Origin: Pyrus communis
Lineage: Eukaryota > Streptophyta > Magnoliopsida > Rosales > Rosaceae
Reading direction: 5' to 3'
Length of the DNA stretch: 64,000 nucleotides
NCBI RefSeq assembly: GCF_963583255.1
Contig: NC_084813.1
Coordinates: forward strand, 18,047,799 to 18,111,798
Shown here: positions 58,101-64,000 of the stretch, piece after piece
How the letters are laid out: the number at the start of each line of letters is the position of its first letter
How positions within the stretch are numbered: position 1 is the stretch's first letter
The notes under the pieces: generated by a model
What the model was told of the DNA's origin: nothing
The model's database searches: none
Seen by the model: the letters and a program-made list of their open reading frames with translations, nothing else
Program-made: the position numbers and the translations under genes

Positions 58101-60900
58101 CCATTATTAGAACGCAAAATCTAGATTGTAGTTGAATACTGTGTTTGAACCATGGTGTGAAATGTCTTAAATGCCAGAAACACATCACTTTAATGCTTAA
58201 GGAAGTATAACCATGCCATCCGTGTGCAATCATCTATGAAAGTTACAAACCACCTAATACCAGATGAAGTAGTAATCGGAGATGGTCCCCAAACATCCGA
58301 ATGAACAAGACCAAAAGGAATAACACTTTTATTAGAATTCAATGGATAAGAAATATGGTGACTTTTGGCAAGTATGCAAGCGTCACATTTAAAGTCTGAA
58401 ATCGAACAACCAACAAATAGATCCGGAAACATATGCTGTAAATAACTAAAAGACGGATGTCCCTAACGGTAATACCATAACCATATCTGATGTCGCTTGT
58501 GATCAACGACTCCTTGGGTGAGATTGTCCCGTCCTGTATTGACATCATCCACAAAATAAAGATCCCTCCTCTTAGTACCATGACCAATTATCTCCTTCAT
58601 GAGAATATCCTGAATAAGACAAAACTTTGAATACAATAGTACACAATAGTTCAATTGCTCAGTAGCTTGGCCAGAAGACATTAATTTATGCTTTAGTGAA
58701 GGTACAAGTAGTGTATGCAGCAAAGAGAGGGTAATTGTGAGGCGTACAGTGCCAGCGCCAGTTACCGGTGAGGTGACACCATTAGCATTAGTAATATTTC
58801 GTCGAAGTGAAACAGTATCACAAGCTAAATTAGTGGGGTCATAGGTCATATGGTCTGTGGCACCGGAGTCAATGATCCAACTAGATTGAGTATCACCATT
58901 ATTCATATTAAAAGCATAACCACAGTTACCTAAGGACCCCAGAGGCATGTCGGAAGAACTCAAACAGGAAGAGGATTCATGGTAGGGTCGATTAGGGTAG
59001 TAGTGTTTAGGGTTCTAATGTTTAGTAGGATTGGTTAGGATAAGGTTGTTTTCATTGTTGAGTGGTGGTAGGTTCTCCATGGGAAGGCCGAGTTTGCTTG
59101 AGGGAATGGGTAGAGCAGAAATCCTAGGATCTCTGCTCTAATACCATGCTAATTAGAGCTTATCTTTGGGGCTTAATTTTCTAATATCATTTTTTTCACT
59201 AAGGAGGAAAATATATATTGTACAAGATTGATTTAAAAGGAAAGAAACACTAAATAATATCTATCCTAATTACATTCTGATTACAAGGACCCAAATAGGT
59301 AACTAAGCTAATTACAAAGGTCAACTCTCCAACATAATCTACATTATGCCTATGAATATAAATATGATTATTTATCCCTGTAAATATAATTAGATATTTG
59401 ATTAAGTAAATTATTTTGGTATACCTATAATTTTCTAGCTATGTTATATTCAAACTAATGTACCTAATCAAATTATTAAAGTCTTCTTTTCCAACCTATT
59501 GCGTCTCATGTTCAAACCCATCATACTTCCTTTACAGTAAATTAGTGTAGAATATTGTTGTATTAAAAAAAAAACTAATATTACTAATCAGATGACTAAA
59601 ATCAAGATTTTTCTAACACTTGGTTCTAATGAAAATCTGAATAATTAATGGCACTCTGTTTAGACATGATAAAAAAGGTGCAGGAAGAAAATTTGACGTT
59701 CTGCCATTCCCAATTTTTCTTTTGCTACTTTATAACATTGCCAAGTTTTACGACTTTGTTTAGGGAGATGTTATTTTATGGAGATGTTATTGATACTCTA
59801 AAAACGTTATTTTGCACTATTTTGCTACTTATGAAATGTTTGGAGTGCAAAATGATTTTTTTAGCTTGCCAATAACAACACCATTTGCTAATTAACTGCT
59901 TGTTTATAAACATACATGCAAATGTAATTCTTGTTAAATTAATTAATTGGTTTTTAATGTAGATAAGAGCTATTTGAGAAATGGATTTTTGGACAAGGTC
60001 ATCAATTGGATTCCAGGAATGAAGGACATTCGTTTGAGGGATCTCCCAACTTTATTCCAAACCACAAATCTCGATGACACCATGCTTAACTTGTGCATGA
60101 ACGTAACTGATGAAGTTCACAAAGCTTCAGCAGTTATTCTTCTTACTTTTAATGCGTTGGAGCAAGATGTTTTGCGTGCTCTTTCATCTATGCGTAATAT
60201 TCCACCTGTTTATACCATCGGCCCGATCGAATTACTTCTCAATCAGATACCGAAAGACCCTTCGAAGTTTGGTGGGTACAGTCTATGGAAAGAAGAAACT
60301 GAGTGCCTCCCATGGCTCGATTCCAAGGCACCAAACTCAGTTGTTTATGTGAATTTCGGCAGTATAACGGTCATGACACCGGAACAACTTGTGGAGTTTG
60401 GTTGGGGACTTGCAAATAGCAAGCTTCCATTCTTTTGGGTAATTAGGCCTGATTTGGTTATCGGTGAATCAGGGATTTTATCACCTGATTTTTTTGCCGA
60501 AACAAAAGAAAAAGGCCTAATAGCAAGTTGGTGCCCACAAGAGCAAGTTCTAAACCATCCATCAGTTGGAGCGTTTTTAACACACAGTGGTTGGAATTCA
60601 ACCATGGAGAGTTTGACTGCTGGCGTGCCTATGCTTTGTTGGCCATTTTTTGCTGACCAGCAAACTAACTGTTACTATACTTGCAATAAATGGGGGATTG
60701 GCATGGAGATTGATAACGATGTCAAGAGAGATGGAGTACGGAAGCTTATTAAAGAGTTGATGGAGGGAGAGAAGGGTAAGAAAATGAAAAATAAGGCCAT
60801 GGAGTGGAAGAAACTAGCAGAAGAGGCTACTGGTCCACTTGGTTCTTCATCCACAAACTTTGACAACCTAGTGAATAATGTTCTATTAAGGAACACTTAG
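53829..60900 (+). CDS. UGT-B: UGT85A-like UDP-glucosyltransferase (486 aa, two exons, 5.6-kb intron)
   Basis: Exons 53829-54351 and 59963-60900; phase-1 intron 54352-59962 (AAAG|GTGAGA ... AATGTAG|AT) at the same codon as in UGT-A, joining as PLKDKSYL. Catalytic His23 (QSHIKAM), Asp127 (VSDGF), PSPG box 364-407 with W385 and final Gln407, all as expected for a UDP-glucose enzyme. It is closely similar to UGT-A throughout, so the two are tandem duplicates. The start at 53829 matches the N-terminal length of the family. The open frames show no lesion. The intron carries a 3.9-kb copia element in antisense orientation, which lengthens it tenfold compared with UGT-A. AATAAA at 61044-61049 is a possible polyadenylation signal. 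The acceptor is unknown. Confidence 0.93.
54700..54745 (+). repeat. CATA microsatellite in UGT-B intron
   Basis: About ten CATA units ending in ATATATGTATGTATAT. An AT tract of about 45 bp also lies at 55126-55171, followed by a GA-rich stretch to about 55330. Confidence 0.9.
55448..59334 (-). mobile_element. Gag-less Ty1/copia element in the UGT-B intron, 3,887 bp, TSD TAATC
   Basis: LTRs at 55448-55634 (187 bp) and 59147-59334 (188 bp) with several differences; the outer end of the left copy has changed from TG to TA. TAATC flanks both sides (55443-55447 and 59335-59339). PBS TGGTATTAGAGCAGAG adjoins the 5' LTR and TTGAGGGGAAG adjoins the 3' LTR. Only about 180 bp separate the PBS from protease, so nearly all of gag is gone. 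It lies antisense to UGT-B. Confidence 0.93.
55651..58963 (-). pseudogene. Broken pol of the intronic copia
   Basis: Minus-strand order: protease 58963-58463 ([10 protein letters not shown]), integrase HHCC and first catalytic Asp 58587-58190 ([15 protein letters not shown]), integrase core 58006-57797 ([12 protein letters not shown]), linker 57658-57347, reverse transcriptase 57098-56679, then a frame change into 56742-55651 with YVDDMIVTG and a complete RNase H ([15 protein letters not shown]). The polymerase half is well kept; integrase is split by stops. Without gag it could move only with outside help. Confidence 0.88.
59340..59962. other. 3' part of the UGT-B intron
   Basis: AT-rich, no element boundary recognised. 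A pyrimidine-rich stretch and TTAATTGGTTTTTAATGTAG provide the acceptor. A 75-codon open frame at 59648 is not credible as a gene. Confidence 0.5.
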
Positions 60901-61310
60901 ATGTTATACATCAGAATAATTATCTAATTTTTCTGTGATTTAGTTTGTTGCTATGGTGTAAAAAAAAATGTTGCTTTGGTTGGTCTTAAGGCTGTTTGGT
61001 ATTGCTATGCTTTCTAAAAAAACTAATTCTGTTGTACTGTGAGAATAAACAGTTGTAAAATAAAGTTGTTGAGTGTTTGGTAAACTTTTTTTTATTTGAA
61101 AAAGTACTTTTAACAACAACAAAAATGTGTCTAATTGTGTTGTGAGAACAAACGCTAATCTTTTCGAAAGCTCAACTAAAACACCTGAAGCCCCAAGAGA
61201 GCAATTTCCTTAGAAATATCACTTTTAAATCTTGTCTGCATAGAATGGAGATTGATTGGAGGAATAGAGAGAACAACTTGTAGTTGCTCATGATGGAATT
61301 CATGTACCAC
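60901..61310. other. UGT-B downstream region
   Basis: Non-coding, with AATAAA at 61044-61049. Nothing else recognised. Confidence 0.4.
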
Positions 61311-62587
61311 ATATGCAGATTCATCATTATTTGTTAAGCCTGTTGGCAATTTTGTAGTAATTCTACTATACTATATGTTGATGCCATTATCATCACAAGG
61401 TGTGCATCACAAGCTATCAATGAGGTTATTCACTCTCTCACTCAAGAATTTGATATTAAAGATTTGGGACCACTTCATTATTTTCTGGGAATACAAACCT
61501 TGCATAAAAAGGATGGTTTGTTTTTGTCTCAGGATAAGTATGTCATATATTTACTTAACAAATCTGAGATGTTGATGTCTAAAACCTGCGCTACTCCATT
61601 TTTACCATACAATAGACTATTGAAGGATGACAGAAAGCCCTACAATAATCCTGCATTGTATAGAAGCTTGGTTGGTGCACTACGATACCCGACATTCACT
61701 AGACTAGACATTGCTTTTGCAGTGCATCAGGTCTGTTAATTTATACAGTGCCCTATGGAATCTCACTTTATGGCAGTAAAGAGAATTTTAAGATACTTAA
61801 AGGCTACTCAGGGTTGTGGCATTCATTATGTCAAAGGATCATTGGATGTCATTGTATACAGTGATGCAGATTGGGCAGGTGACCTTAATGACAGGAGGTC
61901 AATTACTGGCTTGGTTGTTTTCCTTGGTTCCAATCCAATTTCTTGGTCCTCAAAGAAACCAAACACTATCTCTTGCTCATCTACTGAAGTTGAATATAGA
62001 GCTCTGTCAACTACAGCTGCTGAAATCGACTAGATTAAACAACTATTGGTTTTCCTGCAAGTTCCTTTTTTTGGTAAACCTCTTCTATTTTATGACAACT
62101 TATCAACTATAGCTCTCACTTGCAATCCAATTCAGCATCAAAGAGAAAAACATATTGAGATCAATGTGCATTTTGTTTGAGAGGGAGTTGCCAAACAGCA
62201 ACTGTAGGTCCATTTTTTCTCTTCAAATAAGCAGTTTGTTGATATACTCATTAAAAGATTGTCTTCACCATTGTTTCAAACACACTATGCCAATCTCAAG
62301 CTCAGTTTCTCTACCCCTGAACTTGAGGAAGGATGTTAAGAGCATTAAGATACAATGGTTATAGATTTGATAAGTGTCAAGAGATTAAGAAAGTAGTTCA
62401 GTTTGTTAGAAGTGTAGCTTAGAGTGTAAACCATTATAGCTATGATATATATAGCTTGTAACGTACTATTGTAATTCATTAAGAAGATATCAATACATGC
62501 AGAAGATTTCTTCCTTTCTAAGCTTTCTCAATCCTTTCTTTCTCTTTATCTTTGCTCTTACTGTAAGTTCTTCAATGGTTAATATCA
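61311..62587 (+). pseudogene. Ty1/copia 3' fragment (end of RT, RNase H, 3' LTR)
   Basis: Forward frames read the end of reverse transcriptase (LLY.VD with a changed second Asp; KDLGPLHYFLGIQ at about 61456), then RNase H (DADWAGDLNDRRS; STEVEYRAL) with stops at 61737, 62031 and 62177. A purine tract TTGAGGAAGGA is followed at 62334 by TGTTAAGAGC, the probable start of the 3' LTR, which may run to the CA at 62587. Everything upstream is missing, so this is a 5'-truncated dead copy. Confidence 0.85.
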
Positions 62588-62935
62588 TGAAGAAAGTTGA
62601 GTTTTCACCATAAAACCAATTGACAATAAGGGGAATAGCCAACTTACTTGTAAGCACATGTAAGGTCCCTCCTCTCATCAATGTAGGATTCATTCTCAAC
62701 ACGCCCCCTCACGTGTGGTAAATTTTCAAGCCTAACGCGTGGACAACACAACAGGGTGAGACATGGAGCGCGTGTGACTCTTTGGCTTCACACGTGGGAT
62801 AACCTGACTCTGATACCATGAAGATAGTTGAGGTTCCACCATATTAACATCAATTGGCAATATGGGAAGTAGCCCATCTTACTTATAAGCCCATGCAAAG
62901 TCTCTCATCTCATCAATATGTGATTCATTCTCAAT
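62588..62935 (-). mobile_element. TRIM element, about 348 bp
   Basis: Two direct repeats of about 115 bp (62588-62701 and 62819-62935; TGAAGA.AGTTGAG ... CATTCTCAA) flank a 117-bp core. Read on the minus strand, the core starts with TGGTATCAGAGTCAGG, a PBS, and ends with GTGAGGGGGCG, a purine tract. No coding capacity. This is a complete terminal-repeat retrotransposon in miniature, whose movement must depend on other elements. Target duplication not recognisable. Confidence 0.88.
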
Positions 62936-63129
62936 GCCACCAAATTTGTTGTTTTTCTTGCAATTCTTTTTTCTTTTTTTCTTTTCTTTCTTTTCTTTGT
63001 TTTCTTCCTCAAACTCATAACTAAACTAAATTAAGAAGAAAAATCAAATAAAGCATATAAGGCTCCATGATAAAAGTTACACCACAAACATTTTCAATTC
63101 CACTCGAACTGAAGGACGAAGTATATAGA

Positions 63130-63540
63130 CAGATAAAAGTTCACCACATGATCAACAATTTCAACAAGAGAAGATAGCACGATATCACCATCTAAAAGAG
63201 TAGTAATTTTGGAAGAAAATGCCTACCACGAGCATAAACATTGAAAAAAGCAGCAAACCATTTAATATGAGCACGATTGCGCCAGAAAGCTTCTTACATA
63301 CGAAGAGCATTAAATATAGCCGTCTTGCCTCAATTTCTTCATTAAACCTCTCTTGAGAGTTCTCAGTAGAATAATTAATATTTTGAATATTATGTGGTTT
63401 TTCCTTAACCATGGTGACGTTTTTATGGACATCACCACAAACACTATAATTCCAATCTCGAAGACAGCACTGAAGGGCCGTAAGCTTTAACAAAATAGCA
63501 AACAAATATAAGACACGCATAAGGACTCGTTGATTGTCAG
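63130..63540 (-). pseudogene. LINE ORF2 fragment (between endonuclease and reverse transcriptase)
   Basis: The minus-strand frame 63520-63300 carries CLRDWNYSVCGDVHKNV, then NSQERFNEEIEA. After a frame change it continues EAFWRNRAHIKWFA, VYARGRHF and DGDIVLSS. This order (LRDWN..VFGDV, EE.FW..K.R..W, F..A..R) is typical of plant L1-type LINEs just before the polymerase domain. Stops and shifts make it dead, and both ends are truncated. Confidence 0.75.
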
Positions 63541-63785
63541 CACTTAGTTACCACATCAATAAAACTAGAATATAATGTCCACACATGGACTAAAACCGAA
63601 AAGGTCGAGGTCCCGAAAGCAGAGTAGCGGAAGCCGAAACAAGAAGACAGTTGTGATCAGATACAACTCTCGGCAAAGCAGAACAACTTTTGTGTTCAGT
63701 AAAATTAAAAAAGCACGAATACATATTTATGTTCGATGAAACTGAACAGGGCACACATCAATTGTGTTGTTAGACCACTACTGTT

Positions 63786-63945
63786 GCAGTGAGCATTGTC
63801 TCAGATGGTTTCATGAGCTTCTCAATCACAGCGGCTGAAGAGCTTGAACTTCCTATTGTGTTGTTCTTTCCTGCAGCTGCTTGTGGCTTCAAGAGATTCA
63901 AGCATTATCAGGCTTTCCCCGGAAAAGGATTTACAACACTAAAAG
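63786..63945 (+). pseudogene. UGT85A-like exon-1 fragment
   Basis: About 53 codons from [10 protein letters not shown] to the intron donor (AAAAG|GTGGAG at 63945/63946), matching the last third of exon 1 of UGT-A and UGT-B including the Asp of the catalytic pair. One codon is missing after FMS. The N-terminal two thirds, including the catalytic His, are absent; upstream sequence is unrelated. The frame itself is intact and the donor is conserved, so it could still splice to an exon 2 beyond the window, but it cannot encode a complete enzyme from here. Confidence 0.8.
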
Positions 63946-64000
63946 GTGGAGGGGAAGTGCAAGAAAATGAATAACTCATTAGTGTATCTGATTTTTTATT

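Noticed and set aside
1..64000. tRNA and rRNA genes
   Set aside because: No cloverleaf with conserved A and B boxes or rRNA signature was noticed by reading. The only tRNA-like matches are retroelement primer binding sites. A covariance-model scan would settle it.

Overview
This window looks like nuclear DNA of a eudicot plant. It is AT-rich, carries intron-containing family-1 glycosyltransferase genes of the UGT85A type, and is packed with plant mobile elements: Ty1/copia, Ty3-like long-LTR elements, TRIM, LINE, CACTA and Mutator-type MITEs. The style of the UGTs and MITEs reminds me of a woody Rosaceae genome (apple or pear), but that is recollection and not proof.

Only two host genes appear intact. 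Both are on the + strand, encode UGT85A-like UDP-glucosyltransferases and have one phase-1 intron at the same place: UGT-A (32275-34260, 485 aa, 528-bp intron) and UGT-B (53829-60900, 486 aa, 5.6-kb intron holding a copia element). Two broken relatives lie on the same strand: a 3' remnant (about 21225-21376) and an exon-1 fragment (63786-63945) whose exon 2 would lie beyond the window. This is therefore part of a tandem UGT85A cluster inflated by transposons.

Layout. 1-5706: a coding-poor long-LTR element (LARD-like, Ty3 type). 5707-8620: segment A, paralogous to segment B at about 21500-30840; B has grown threefold through at least eight nested insertions, and A shows the empty sites. 8847-11210: minisatellites split by a Mutator-type element that holds a second element. 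13120-13485: LINE remnant. 13955-18670: a very young copia element with identical LTRs, non-canonical TA...TA ends and one premature stop. 19370-21130: a 345-bp repeat array and a 50-bp minisatellite. 21225-30840: UGT remnant and segment B, including a retroposon, several MITEs and a 2,290-bp solo LTR. 31822-34260: a MITE, then UGT-A. 35561-44003: a copia LTR split by an 8,060-bp CACTA transposon with AAC target duplication. 44004-47305: the rest of that copia. 48254-53048: a second full-length but broken copia. 53277-60900: a MITE, then UGT-B with a gag-less copia in its intron. 61311-63540: copia 3' end, TRIM and LINE fragment.

The UGT enzymes would each transfer glucose from UDP-glucose to small lipophilic acceptors in the cytosol. 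Sequence alone does not fix the acceptor. The other sequence is mostly selfish DNA, but it touches the UGT genes: one MITE family lies just upstream of both intact genes, and a copia element sits antisense in the UGT-B intron.
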